The notes beneath the pieces are model-generated. The model had not been told where the DNA came from, searched no databases, and was given only the letters and a program-made list of their open reading frames with translations. Positions 34,068 to 46,039 of a DNA stretch of 64,000 bases are shown here, one piece after another; the stretch's first letter is position 1, and each line of letters opens with the position of its first letter. The stretch spans positions 310,001 through 374,000 of the forward strand of contig JASEVX010000116.1 in the NCBI GenBank assembly GCA_031761405.1, read 5' to 3'. The position numbers and the translations under genes were made by a program. Source of the DNA: Serripes groenlandicus. Taxonomy: Eukaryota > Mollusca > Bivalvia > Cardiida > Cardiidae.

Positions 34068-34334
34068 TTTTGCCTTATATAGGCTTCTAGTTTTCGGTTC
34101 CCACAACATAAAGGTTTGTTTGGGTAATAAGAGAGATGTAGGGAAAAGGCATGTTTACTTGCCCTTATCTAGATCTTTATATAGGATACTATTTCAGCAA
34201 CTGAAGTGAAATAATATTAAAGATAGCAGTCAGATGGTTGACAAGGCAGTGTGACCTCAGACAGAATGTAGACACGTGTATATGAAGTTATCATACCAGT
34301 TATGTACACTTATAACAGGTATGGATTGGTTACT

Positions 34335-35510
34335 TTTTATCTTACCTGAGCTCAAAGGTCTTCTTCTCTGAAACAACTAGTCTGATTTCAGTAATTTCAC
34401 AGAAATGTTTCTGAGGTGGTCCTCATTTAAAAGTGTTCAAAGTATTTCATTCCAGCTAGAACTTTGATTGCTGTGGGATCAGAAAAGGGGGAAAATGCCC
34501 AACCTTAAAAATCTTTGTGTCCAAAAGTACAGGCTGGTTTTTAGCTCACCTAAGCCCGAAGTGCAAGGTGAGCTTTTGTGATCACTCGCCGTCGGGCGTC
34601 CATAGTCGTCGTCTTTTAAAAATTTCCTACAAATGACTTCTCCTACAAAACAAATGGACAGATTTCAAAATGACTTCACAGGAATGGTCCTTAGGTGGTC
34701 CTCTTTCAAAGTTGTTCAAAAAATTTAATTCCAAGTAGAACTTTGGTTGCTGCATCATCAGAAAAGGGGAAAATGCCAAATTTTAAAAAATCTTCTTGTC
34801 CAAAAGTACTGGCCCGATTTGAAAATTATTTTGCACAAATGTTCCGTGGGGTACCCTCTACTAAGATTGTTCAAATATTTCCGATCCGTTGAAAAACATG
34901 GCCGCCAGGGGAAGGAACTTATTTTCCTTATATGTGCATTGTTAAAACTTTAAAAATCTTCTTGTCCAAAAGTACTGGCCCGATTTGAAAATTATTTTGC
35001 ATCATGGCCCTCTTGTGTAAATTATTTTACTCAAATGTTCCTTGGGTTATACCCTCTACCAAGATTGTTCAAATTATTCCAATCCTGTGTAAATCATGGC
35101 CACCATGGGTTGGAAGTTTATTTCCTTATGTGTGTAAAGTGAAAACTTAAAAAATCTTCTTTTCCGAAGGCCTGGCCCGATTTGAAAATAATTTGGCACA
35201 AAGTTCCTTGTGTGACCCTCTACCAAAAGTGTTCAAATTATTCTGATTCATTTAAAAACTTGTTTTCCTTTTATGTGTATATATAGTGAAACTTTAAAAA
35301 ATAGTGTACAAACATAAAAAGGCCTGATTTAAAAATAATTTGGAACAAATGTTCCTTTGGTGACCCTCTACCAAGATTGTTGAAATGATTATGATGCATT
35401 GATAAATAAAACCACAAGGGGGCGTTGGCTGTTTTTCTTGTATGCATATAATAAGAACATTGAAAACTGATATCTGGTGAGCGATTTAGGATCATCATGG
35501 TCCTCATGTT
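34335..35510 (+). mobile_element. Two adjacent family B-like elements
   Basis: A fragment at 34335-34540 (internal unit only) is followed by a complete element from 34541 (TTAGCTCACCTAAGCCCGAA) to 35510. The complete element ends AGGATCATCATGGTCCT plus CATGTT and belongs to the GGACC hairpin subtype. Confidence 0.75.
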
Positions 35511-35519
35511 ACAAAATTT

Positions 35520-35850
35520 ACCCTTTCCCACATACAGACGCTATTTCTCATTTTGTCATAATGTTTCCAACTTCAATCAATAGCTTTCATTTACAGGGAA
35601 TTGGTTAACCTTTTCCCACATACAACAAATCTGCATCAGACGTCTTTGAAGACATCTTGGCGAAAATAAAAGAACCGTGCCCATAAACATCTAATCAGAA
35701 TTATAGATTTTGTTAAATCAAAGTATTTGATTTAGTTGATAAGAGTTAAAAACGTTGCGGTGAAATTGTTTATCATGAGCAATTAATCCTTTTCCCCCAA
35801 TATTTTTAGAAGTTTGTCAGCTGCTGAGGCGTCAAAATACCTCTCGATTT
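35520..35850. mobile_element. Family A MITE fragments
   Basis: Two starts (CCCTTTCCCACATACAGACG at 35521 and CCTTTTCCCACATACAAC at 35611) are followed by a degraded palindrome (GTTTATCATGAGCAATTAAT). Confidence 0.5.
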
Positions 35851-35859
35851 TTAAAAATT

Positions 35860-37258
35860 CATGAATTTCATGCTTTAATGCAGGTTACAGGTACGTAGAT
35901 GGTTCCATAACGATGTCAATGTAGAAGTACTTTACTTTACAAATCATAATTTTCTAAAATGACCACGCATGTTTACATTGATTATACATACTAAAGAAAG
36001 TTCGACCCATATTCCAATATAGTACTTACTAGAAAATGATTGGTGACGTACAGAAAATACAATTCTTTTATTTATTGCTCTATTTGTACAGTAAACATTG
36101 TTTTGTCTACATAAAAATAAACCTTTTACTAAACAATTTTTTTTGTTGTTTTGGAATTACCATGCCTGAAATATTTCTCACATAATTGGAGAAATCCATT
36201 TTTTTAAGTAAGAACTTTTATCCATTTGATCAACAGGTTTCACAGGCCGGATTGTATGAATTGGGTTTTCAGCCCAACATACTACCTCAGTCGGTTCGCC
36301 AGTCCAACTGTTAGCTTCATAATTGACAGGTTCCCCAACCCAAGCCGGTCATTTGACTTTTTGAAAATCGCAAGTAAATTGCGTTGAGCCTTTAAAACAA
36401 TGTATCGAAAGGCGAATGACCTTAAAACTTCTGCCTTGTATAAACACATTGAAACTCTTGAATATCGTCAGCCATTATCGCCTTCAAAAACATTTCTATT
36501 AATAAGCACCTTAAATGAAGCACAATGGTTTGAAATAGTTTGAAAATTACAAACAGTCTAAAAGTAAAATGTCAATTAGCCGTTCAGTCCGCAGTGGGAT
36601 CGATTGACAATTGGTTAGACTGATCAACTCTTAATAAGCAAGCTGCAAACTCTTTTAAAGAAGACCTATACCCCATGTATTATCTATCAAACTGCAGGGA
36701 ACAAAAAGATTACACTATTGTCACAGTTTTTTGGACCGATTATTAGACTGATTATCTTGTTTACATCACAGTAAGTGACTCTCTTGAAGGGTTAAAGACT
36801 TGTCAGAAACAAAAACGCTGTGTACTAACTAGGATTTTATTGTGTTCTCGTTTACAAAGTGACATAATGAAAATATCTCGACCTATCTTTTTATGAGTTT
36901 TAAGATTGAAATCGGTCCGACCAGTTAAAAAATAGGTCCAGACCGACAAATTTTCGGTTTTCCGGAGGGATGTTAAATAGTTTATACTTATTTTGTCTTG
37001 TATCTCTTTTAAAAAGATATCAATATATCTATTCCCAAACTCTTTTTAAGGAATAAAGTCAGCAGTTCACTTTTTCCAAGCCTGCTTGAGGGGAAAAGGG
37101 GCAAAATACTGGATTCAAAGGTAGGTGACACTCATGATATTGGTTGCGTCAAACGAAGGCAAAAATAATATCCAGGTTTGCAGGTCAATTCATTATCTTC
37201 CCTCTTGAATATCTAGTACTGTTAGCTTTTTAAATGACGATAATGACCAAAATGGACT
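35860..37258. other. Unassigned 1.4-kb stretch
   Basis: AT-rich sequence without family A or B motifs. Around 36245-36360 it has GC-richer words (CAGGCCGGATTGTATGAATT, CAAGCCGGTCA) that may be the ends of another element. No exon could be supported. Confidence 0.35.
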
Positions 37259-37405
37259 TAACCTTTACCCACATACAAGGAATCTGCAGCAGACGACTTT
37301 GATTACATCTGGGCAAAAGTGTGAAAAATCTCCATAAATATGTATATAGAATTTAAAACATTGTGGTAGACGGAGAAATTGCTCATCATGAGCAATATCT
37401 CATTT
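37259..37405. mobile_element. Family A MITE, left half
   Basis: It runs from TTAACCTTTACCCACATAC to the palindromic centre AAATTGCTCATCATGAGCAA, where element B begins. Confidence 0.65.
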
Positions 37406-38000
37406 TTAGCTCACCTGTGCACGAAGTGCTCAGGGTGAGTTATTGTGATTGCCCTATGTCCGTCGTCCATCGTCCGTCGTCCGTCAACATTTTCTCCTCT
37501 GTAACCGGTGGGTCAACTGGGATGAAACTTCACAGAAAGCATCCTCTCAATGTCCTCACCAGAATTCCTTAAAATTGTTGGGATCCATGCAGAATTCTGG
37601 TTTCCATGGCAACGAAATGAAAAAAACTTCAAAATTCTTAAAAAATCTTCTCCGAAAGTGTTGAGCAGATTTTCAAATAATTTTGTAGAAATGTTCTTTG
37701 GGTGACCCTCTATCAGATTCCTTCAAGCCATGTTGATTGGTTGAAAAATATGGCCGCCATGGGGTGGGGCTATTTTGCCTTATATGGCTATGGTGAAAAC
37801 TTAAAATATCCTCTCCTCCGAAAGTGTCAGGCCGATTTTCAAATAATTTTGCAGAAACATTCCTTGGGTGACACTCTACAAGATTCCTTTAAGCCATGGT
37901 GGTTGGTAAAAAATATGGCCACTAGGGGGCAGGGCTGTTTGGAGATTTTATTTTTGCCTTATGGCCGTGGAGCGATACTGGCCCTCTTGGGCCTCTTGTT
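37406..38000 (+). mobile_element. Chimeric family B element
   Basis: The head is of the first subtype (AGCTCACCTGTGCACGAAGT pairing with GTGCTCAGGGTGAG). The tail is of the second (GGCCCTCTTGGGCC plus TCTTGTT). Only three internal units are present. Confidence 0.8.
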
Positions 38001-38002
38001 TT

Positions 38003-38790
38003 TTTTTTATGAATGAAAGTATAATTATTGAATAGAGATAAAAATGTTGTTGTAGAAGGTTACACTACGCCAAATAAATTCCCTCTTTGTTTCCATGTGA
38101 ATCGACGAGTTTCAGTCCTCAATTGTCGCACTTTCTAAGCGTTTCTCATGTAGAACACCATATATCATTGAAAAGAGGTACCTCTAACTAAGCTTTAAAA
38201 CAATCCAAAGAAAATAGGGGGTCATGCATTATGCAAGAAAGAAATCGCCTGCCGAGAATGGTTGCCATCATTTTGGACAAAATCGGGGCCAGACAAAACC
38301 GGTGTTTAGCATTCTCTACTTCCACTTTCAAACAAGGTCAAAATACTAAAAGTGACTAAATCAATGATTTCCAGTGCATCCTATACACATTTACAATTAA
38401 TTTGAAGTTTAAACTCAATGTCATATATTCCATATATTCTGGTGATGGTATACACTCATTTCTACCCAAACAAAGTTTATTTTCAGGGACTATTTAGGTG
38501 TAGATCAGCATGACAGCATAAGTATTTGACATAATTTGACCTAGAAGGAGAAATTGCACATTATGAGAATAATAATGTAGCAGCGGACTAGAAATTATGG
38601 TGAAAACACTCTTCTTTTTCTAAACGCGAAAACAAGAAATATTTCATAAATGAGAGTCATATTATGGAAAACATTGTTGCAAATGGAGAAATTTGGTTTT
38701 TTTAGCAATTTTTTCTTGGCCACTATACTATGATTTCAAATTTGTCAGCTGCTGACGTATCAGAAAGCATCTGTTTTTTGGAAAGGGTTA
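38003..38790. other. Mostly unassigned, ending in MITE fragment
   Basis: 38040-38500 has no recognised family. It contains GGTTACACTACGCCAAATAA and AATCGCCTGCCGAGAATGG, which look like part of a dispersed repeat. Family A-like sequence (ATTGTTGCAAATGGAGAAAT to TTTGGAAAGGGTTAA) fills 38640-38790. Confidence 0.4.
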
Positions 38791-38834
38791 AAAACTTACC
38801 CATACATGAACCTTGAAGATGAATTTACTTTCAG

Positions 38835-39052
38835 GCCTGGAAACCATTGTGACGGGGGATGCCGAGAGTACGAGAACTGCCATTATCATTGTTATACCAG
38901 CGAGTCTTGCCTTTTTAGCTGTAATTGGTAAAAGTGCCACCTTGTGCTGGGCATCGAAAAAGGGATTGTTCGCCAGAAGACACAAGTCATACCTACTTTT
39001 TACAGATAACCCTGTGAGCTATGAGTCCGAGGCAGAGACTATACACATTTGA
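38835..39052 (+). CDS. Putative terminal exon, membrane segment
   Basis: After acceptor TTTACTTTCAG (38834), an open frame of 72 residues starts with the last two bases of a codon. It ends at TGA (39050-39052). It reads LETIVTGDAESTRTAIIIVI, then PASLAFLAVIGKSATLCWAS, then a basic KKGLFARRHKSY and the tail DNPVSYESEAETIHI. The layout is a single hydrophobic segment (about 20 residues), a positively charged stop-transfer region and a short acidic cytoplasmic tail, as in type I receptors. Base composition is less AT-rich than the flanks. No upstream partner exon was recognised and I cannot name the family. Confidence 0.4.
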
Positions 39053-39537
39053 GAATTCGCAAAATATGGCTTTATGAGTCTGCTTTTAACCCCCCTTTCC
39101 CATATAGACCCTTCTGACGCCTCTGCAGCAGACAAAATATGTGTATTCATCCTTTTAAGAAACACTTCATGATTCAAATTGTTTTAATTTCATTTTCTTT
39201 TATCAAGATTTAAATACAACTGATTTGCATTTATTTGTGCTTTTTCTTCATATTTTTGTGAAAGTTTAGCTCATTTCTGGTTGAAGAAAACATAAGTTGT
39301 TCAGGTACTTTGTGACAAGGTTTAGTAAAGTAGTTTATCTTTATTTATTTACTTTGATTTTCTTTTAACCATCTCCGAAATACAACAAGTTTGCAGCAGA
39401 TGACTTAAATAACATCAAGGTAAAAATATAGAAATTCGATTTTCTTTTGCCATAATCTTTTCAAATGTCTTCTGCTGCAGATATGTCAGAATTTGTTCTG
39501 TATGGTGAAAAAGGTTTACTTATAAATCTGTATTTAA

Positions 39538-40881
39538 CCCTTTCTCACATATATAGATGCTTTCTGACGCCTCTGCAGCAGACAGCTTTTTAGCTCCACT
39601 GGCTGAAAGCCAGTCGAGCTTATGTCATGGCGAATTGTCCGTCGTTCGTCCGTGCGTGCGTGCGTGCGTTAACCTTTTCCTTTAAACGACTTCTTCTCCC
39701 TAACCACTTGGCCAATTTGGTTGAAACTTCATGGGAAGCATCCTCTCAATGTCCTCTACTAAATTCCTTCAAATTTTTTTGATCCATTCAAAATTCTGGT
39801 TTCCATGGCAACCGAAAGAAAAAAATAGTGAGAACTTAAAAAATCTTCTTCTCCGAAAGTGTCAGGCCGATTTTCAAATAATTTTGTAGAAATGTTCCTT
39901 GGGTGACCCTTTATTAGATTCCTTCAAGAAATTTTGATTGGGCGAAAAACATGGCCGCCAGGGGGCGGGGCTTTTTTGCCTTATATAGCTATAGTGAAAA
40001 CTTAAATAATCTTCTTGTCAAAAAGTGTTCAGCAGATTTTCAAATAATTATGTAGAAATGTTCCGTGGGTGACCCTCTATCAGATTCCTTCAAGCCATGT
40101 TGATTGGTAAAAAAACATGGCCGTCACAGGGCGGGGCTATTTTGCCTATATGGCTAAAGAGCAAACTTAAAAAATCTTCTCCTCCAAAAGTGTCAGGCCG
40201 ATTTTCAAATAATTTTGTAGAAATGTTCCTTGTGTGAACCTTAATTAGATTCCTTCAAGAAATGTTGATTGGGCGAAAAACATGGCCGCCAGGGGGCGGG
40301 GCTTTTTTGCGTTATATAGCTATAGTGAAAATTTAAAACATCTTCTTCTCCGAAAGTGTTCAGCCGATTTTCAAATAATTTTGTAGAAATGTTCATTGGG
40401 TGACCCTCTATCAGATTCCTTCAAGCCATGTTGATTGGTCGAAAAACATGGCCGCCAGAGGGCGGGGCTATTTTGACTTATATGACCATAGTGAAAACTT
40501 AAAAAATCTTCTCCTCCGAAAGTGTCAGGCATATTTTCAAATAATTTTGCAGAAACATTCCTTTGGTGACACTCTACAAGATTCCTTTAAGCCATGGTGG
40601 TTGGTAAAAAAAATAGCCACCACGGGGCAGGGCTGTTTGGAGATTTTATTTTTGCCTTATGGCCGTGGAGCGATACTGGCCCTCTTGGGCCTCTTGTTTA
40701 AAACATAGTGTCAAAAAGTAGAAAATCTCTATAATTGAATGGATAACCTGTGACTAAAAGTGGAAAACATTGTGGCAAAAGGAGAAATTGCTCGTTTTTA
40801 GCAATTTCTTTTTTTGTCACTATGTTTTCAAAAAGCAGTCTGCTGCAGAGGCTTCTGAAAGCGTCTATATGAGGGAAAGGG
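39538..40881. mobile_element. Family A MITE split by B
   Basis: It starts after TTAA with CCCTTTCTCACATATATAG and ends ATATGAGGGAAAGGG before TTTAA. The insertion point is in CAGACAGCTTTTT|GAAAACATAGTG, a different site from the one used at 9733 and 27671. The right side also contains a complete palindromic centre (40785-40810). Confidence 0.75.
39589..40698 (+). mobile_element. Family B element, complete second subtype
   Basis: It has the intact TAGCTCCACTGGCTGAAAGC/CCAGTCGAGC stem, a (TGCG)n run at 39651-39668, six internal units and the end GGCCCTCTTGGGCC plus TCTTGTT. It is a good reference copy for the subtype. Confidence 0.88.
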
Positions 40882-41028
40882 TTTAAATGACATTGCAAGT
40901 CAACTTGTAGGCCTACACTTCTATTTTGTTGTCAAATGTTACTTATTTGATGATAAGGTTAGTTTGATGTGTCACATGTCTGATCTTGTTTCATATCTCA
41001 ACAATTTTCAGGCCAAGCCCCAGTAGCT

Positions 41029-41313
41029 TAGTCTGTAGTGACGCAGGCTGTCAATCCAGGGGTTGAGAGTTTGAACCCCAGCTCGACCAACATTCTTTCG
41101 GACGTTTGACAAAAGTCATTGTGACAAGCGTCATTCTTCTTCCACCAATGGGCTATAAGTCTATGTTGAAATGCAGACAGTTGCTTGGAAAGAATGTTGT
41201 GTGAAGTACTGGTGTGAGAAGGCCAAGAAACATATGAGTTGGTGAACTGGCAACCGTGATATGACTGAAAAGTTGTTAAAAAAGGGCGTTAAACTCCAAT
41301 CAATCAATCAATC
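41029..41313 (+). mobile_element. tRNA-derived SINE, copy 3
   Basis: The head is GCCCCAGTAGCTTAGTCTGT. The B-box is GAGTTTGAACCCC. The tail is CAATCAATCAATCAA. The body matches copies 1 and 2. Confidence 0.85.
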
Positions 41314-41456
41314 AACTACAATTTCAATCACATTTTAAGGTCAAAATGGTCTGGAATAATTGTGTCTTCAACTATGACCCGATGTAATGCTATTTGTGGA
41401 CTTTTTTTTCTCATTTAAAGAATAGACAGCTCTTTTTCATATACTTATGTCCATTT

Positions 41457-42893
41457 TTAGCTCCACTGGCTGAAAGCCAGTCGAGCTTATGTCATGGCGT
41501 ATTGTCTGTCGTGCGTGCGTTAACTTTTTCCTTTAAACAACTTCTTCTCCCTAACCACTTGGCCAATTTGGTTGAAACTTTCTAGGAAGCATCCTCTCAA
41601 TGCCCTCTCTTAAATTCCTTCAAATATTTGTGATCCATCAATAATTCTGGTTTCCATGGCAACCAAAAGAAAAAAATAGTGAAAACTTAAAAAATCTTCT
41701 TCTCCGAAAGTGCCAGGCCGATTTTCAAATAATTTTGTAGAAATGTTCTTTGGGTGACCCTTTTTTAGATTCCTTCAAGAAATGTTGATTGGTTGAAAAA
41801 CATGGCCGCCAGGGGGCGGGGCTATTTTTCCTTATATAGCTATAGTGAAAACTTAAAAAATCTTCTTCTCCAAAAGTGCACATGTTCAGCCGATTTTCAA
41901 ATAATTTTGTAGAAATGTTCATTGGGTGACCCTCTATCTGATTCCTTCAAGAAATGTTGATTGGTCGAAAAACATGGCCGCCAGAGGGCGTGGCTATTTT
42001 GCCTTATATGACCATAGGGAAAACTTAAAAAATCTTCTTCTCCGAAAGTGTTGAGCAGATTTCAAATAAGTTTGTAGAAATGTTCCTTGGGTGACCCTCT
42101 ATCAGATTCCTTCAAGCCATGTTGATTGGTAAAAAACATGGCAGCCAGAGGGTGGGGCTATTTTGCCTTATATAGCTAAAGAGAAAACTTAAAAAAATCT
42201 TCTTCTCCGAAATGGTCTGGCCGATTTTCAAATAATTTTGTAGAAATGTTCATTGGGTGACCCTCTATCAGATTCCTTCAAGAAATGTTGATTGGTTAAA
42301 AAACATGGCCGCCAGGGGGCGGGGCCATTTTGCCTTATATAGCTATGGTGAAAACTTAAAAAATCTTCTTCTCCGAAAGGGTTCCGTCGTTTTTCAAATG
42401 ATTTTGTAGAAATGTTCATTGGGTGACCCTCTATCAGATTCCTTCAAGCCATGTTGATTGGTCAAAAAACATGGCCGCCAGAGGGCGGGGCTATTTTGCC
42501 TTATATGACCATAGTGAAAAGTTAAAAAATCTTCTTCTCCGAAAGTGTTGAGCAGATTTTCAAATAATTTTGTAGAAATGTTCCTTGGCTGACCCTCTAT
42601 CAGATTCCTTCAATCCATGTTGATTGGTTGAAAAATATGGACGCCAGGGGGTGGGGCTATTTTGGCTTATATGGCTATAGTGAAAACTTAAAATATTCTC
42701 TCCTCCGAAAGTGTCTGGCCGATTTTCAAATAATTTTGCAGAAACTTCCTTGGGCGACACTCTACAAGTTTCTTTAAGCCATGGTGGTTGATAAAAAACA
42801 TGGCCACCAGGGGGCAGGGCTGTTTTGAGATTTTATTTTTGCCTTATGGCCGTGGAGCGATACTGGCCCACTGGCCCTCTTGGGCCTCTTGTT
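41457..42893 (+). mobile_element. Family B element, second subtype, long
   Basis: The 5' stem is TTTTTAGCTCCACTGGCTGA with CAGTCGAGC. Seven internal units follow. The last 3' hairpin is partly duplicated (GGCCCACTGGCCCTCTTGGG), then CCTCTTGTT. Confidence 0.85.
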
Positions 42894-42961
42894 GTATGAT
42901 AGGCTGAATATAACACAATAAACCTTTTCTGCAGCAGACAGCATAGGAAATCTTTATTTAA

Positions 42962-43182
42962 CCCTTTCCCACATACATAAAAATTTGCAGCAGACGACTT
43001 TGAAAACCTATATACAAAAACGTGAAAAATCTTCATAAATGAGAGTTTAATTATTAAAAATAGTTGAAAACATTTTGGTAAGGGAGAAATTGCTCGTTTT
43101 GAGCAATTTCTTCTTTTGCCACAATGTTTTTGAAAGACTCCTGCTTCAGAGGCGTCAGGAAGCGTCTATATGAGAGAAAGGG
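42962..43182. mobile_element. Family A MITE, nearly complete
   Basis: It follows TTAA and runs from CCCTTTCCCACATACATA to ATGAGAGAAAGGG. The centre AAATTGCTCGTTTTGAGCAA is perfect. Confidence 0.75.
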
Positions 43183-43347
43183 ATAAATGGACGTACATGT
43201 ACAATTATGTTATAGAGTTGAAAACATTTGGACAAAAGTAAAAACTGTTCTTCATGAGTGATTGCTCCTTTTCCCCCACAATATTTCCAAACATTGTCTT
43301 CTTCAGATGCATCTGCTCGTCAGAAAGGGTTAACATAGATGTATTAA

Positions 43348-43569
43348 CCCTTTCCCTCATATAGACACTTTCTGACGCCTCTGCAGCAGCCGACTTTTTG
43401 AAAACATAGTGACAAAAAAAGAAATTGCTCAAAACAAGCATTTTCTCCTTTTGCCACAATGTTTTCCATTTTTAGTCGTAGGTTATCCATTTAATTATAG
43501 AGATTTTCTATTTTTTGACAAAAAATGTTCAAAGGCGTCTGCTGCAGAACTGTTGTTTGAGGGAAAGGT
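43348..43569. mobile_element. Family A MITE, complete
   Basis: TTAA is at 43344-43347. It runs from CCCTTTCCCTCATATAG to GAGGGAAAGG, then TTTAA. A further partial copy lies immediately upstream (43215-43332). Confidence 0.8.
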
Positions 43570-43584
43570 TTAATGGTACTGATT

Positions 43585-44057
43585 TTTAGCTCGCCTATTC
43601 GAAGAAATAGGGGATCTCATGTAATCACCCTGGCGTTGGCGTATGCGATGCCAGCTTGGTCAAACCTTTGCATGCAAGGCCTTTTCTCAGACACTGTATG
43701 CTGTTGCTTTGAAACTTCGCACAATTATTCAGGGTCATTAGATGACCTTGTATGTCAAGTCCCATAATTCTGGAATGGATTTTAACTGAATTGTGCCCCT
43801 TTTTGGACTTAAAATTTTGGTCAAACCTTTGCGTGCAAGGCCTTTTCTCAGACACTGTGTATGCTGTTGCTTATTGTATATAAATAAATTTACAGATTTA
43901 AAAGGCCGAAAAGGGCCTGTATGGACTTGGTTAACCTTTGCATGCAAGTATTGAAGAGGAGTTTTATCTTGCAATAGGTGATACTGTGTGACTTTACCTA
44001 ACTGTTCTAAAGTAGGCCCTGATAGGCGAGCTATATTGTCCTCCGACAACTCTTGTT
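43585..44057 (+). mobile_element. Family D element, copy 2
   Basis: The 5' end is TTTTTAGCTCGCCTATTCGA. The 3' end is TTGTCCTCCGACAA, a compensated stem, plus CTCTTGTT. The body has a duplicated segment (CCTTTGCATGCAAGGCCTTT and CCTTTGCGTGCAAGGCCTTT). Confidence 0.75.
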
Positions 44058-44868
44058 ACGGTTTATTTTAGCATTGTGATATAAGCTGACATTAGTTGTG
44101 AAAGGTGCATCAGTATTATTTTATGTGAATGAACACTTTTTAAAGTAAAGTAGAATTTTTGTTTAATACTGGTTGGTAACACTACTTGTGTAACCTGTAG
44201 ACTGGTGCCATTCATTGATGACCAATGCTCACAGTTTGGCCCCAGATCAGGCCCCACAAAATATGCAGTTTTATCTGAATTTTAAACTGTTTGACGGACA
44301 GATTCTAACTGATAATTTGTTTACAATATCGCAGACGAAAAAAGGATTTGAAAAAATTAATACAAACTAATGAGCCCGTTTTGGTTGTAATTCTGTTTAG
44401 GTATTACATAGATGTGATGTAAATTCTCATTCACCTGTACCAACATATGATGCATCTGCAGTAGATAACTTATGAAAATTGTTCAACTGTATCCAATAAT
44501 TTTACTTTGTTTGAAAACAGATTTTTCATATTTACAACTTGACTTGCTGCTGATTTGTAAAGATAGTTAAAAACGTTTATATCCCAAATAAATCACTATG
44601 ATGTTATCATAAACCTTGTATATTTGAAGAAATCAGATAACCGCTGTCTGTCTTTCATTGAATTTGAGTTTTTTTAAGTCTTTATTTTGTATGGCTGTTT
44701 TACAAATTGTTTACATTTATTTGTTTACAGACACACAAAAAATTCATTTGATTTGTATACTTATTTATTATTGGTGCCATTTGATTACTTTGATCAAATT
44801 CATATTAAAATATATTTTTTAATCCATTTTACACTGTTTGGAAAAATATCATTTCCGTTTTAATGCTT

Positions 44869-45094
44869 TCCCACAAACAGATGCTTTCTATATTCTGCAG
44901 CAGACGGCATTTGAAAATATTGTAGCAAAAGAAGGAATTGCTCATCATGAGAAATTTTTTCTTTTGCCACATGTTTTGAACTTCATTCAATAATAGTTCT
45001 TTTATTATTATAAAGTTCCCATATTCTTGACTCAATGTCTTCAAAGTCGTCTGCTTCAGATGCTTCAGATGTGTTGTATGTGGGAAATGGTTGA
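44869..45094. mobile_element. Family A MITE, diverged
   Basis: It runs from CTTTCCCACAAACAGATG to GTATGTGGGAAATGG and includes CTGCAGCAGACGGCATTTGA. Confidence 0.6.
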
Positions 45095-45140
45095 ATATGG
45101 GTGAAGAAGAAATATCAATGTTTTCTACTTTGTCTATTAA

Positions 45141-45379
45141 CCCTTAATTTAGCTCATACGACAATTCTGCAGCAGACGACTTTGAACATATTTTGTCAAA
45201 AAATAGAAAATCTCTATAATTGAATGATAACCTATGACTAAAAGTGGAAAACATTGTGGCAAAAGGAGAAATTAGTATATATATATTGCTCGTTTTGAGC
45301 AATTTCTTCATTTGTCACTATGTTTTCAAAAAGCTGTCTGCTGCAGAGGCGTCAGAAAGCTTCTATATGAGGGAAAGGG
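45141..45379. mobile_element. Family A MITE, complete right side
   Basis: It follows TTAA (45137-45140). The left end is mutated (CCCTTAATTTAGCTCATACG) and the right end is ATATGAGGGAAAGGG, then TTAA. A more decayed copy is at 45490-45700. Confidence 0.7.
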
Positions 45380-45804
45380 TTAAAAAAAAAAAAAAAATAT
45401 AGTTTTATCTATTTTGTATTCTTGTATTCAGATATTTTGTGTTTGACTGAATACATATCAGGAAACAAACCTGAATTCATTTTGAGTTAAACTCTATCCC
45501 TCAAACAAACCATTGGCAGAAGACAATTTTGAAAACATCTTGACTAAAATATTGAAAATCTCTATAATTGAAGAAACATTTATTATTATTTGATTGAGAG
45601 GAAAACATTTTGGGGAAAGTAGATATTGCTCACTATTTATAAAAATTGTCTGCTAAAGATGTCTCTGCAGTTGGAAAAGGCTTTATATCATCACAGATCA
45701 TGCTGTATCTACGCATATTGAAAGCCGCCAATTTTAACATACATCTTTTATAGCATCTAGGCAAATATATGAAACTTATTATTGATTGGAGTTGTAAACA
45801 TAAA

Positions 45805-46026
45805 CCCTTTCCCTCATATAGACGCTTTCTGGCGCCTCTGCAGCAGACGGCTTTTTGAAAACATAGTGAGAAGAGAAGAAATTGCTCAAAACGAGCAATT
45901 TCTTCTATTGCCACAATGTTTTCTACTTTTAGTCATAGGTTATTCATTCAATTATAGAGATTTTCCATTTCTTGACAAAATATGTTCAAAGCTGTCTGCT
46001 GCAGAATTGTCGTATGAGGGAAAGGG
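45805..46026. mobile_element. Family A MITE, complete
   Basis: It runs from CCCTTTCCCTCATATAG to GTATGAGGGAAAGGG, then TTAA. The left flank is TAAA, a one-base change from TTAA. It is highly similar to the copy at 63597. Confidence 0.8.
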
Positions 46027-46039
46027 TTAAGGTAAAATA

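Noticed and set aside
43625..44049. Overlapping minus-strand frames in family D copy 2
   Set aside because: They come from the duplicated internal segment of the element and do not persist in copies 1 or 3.
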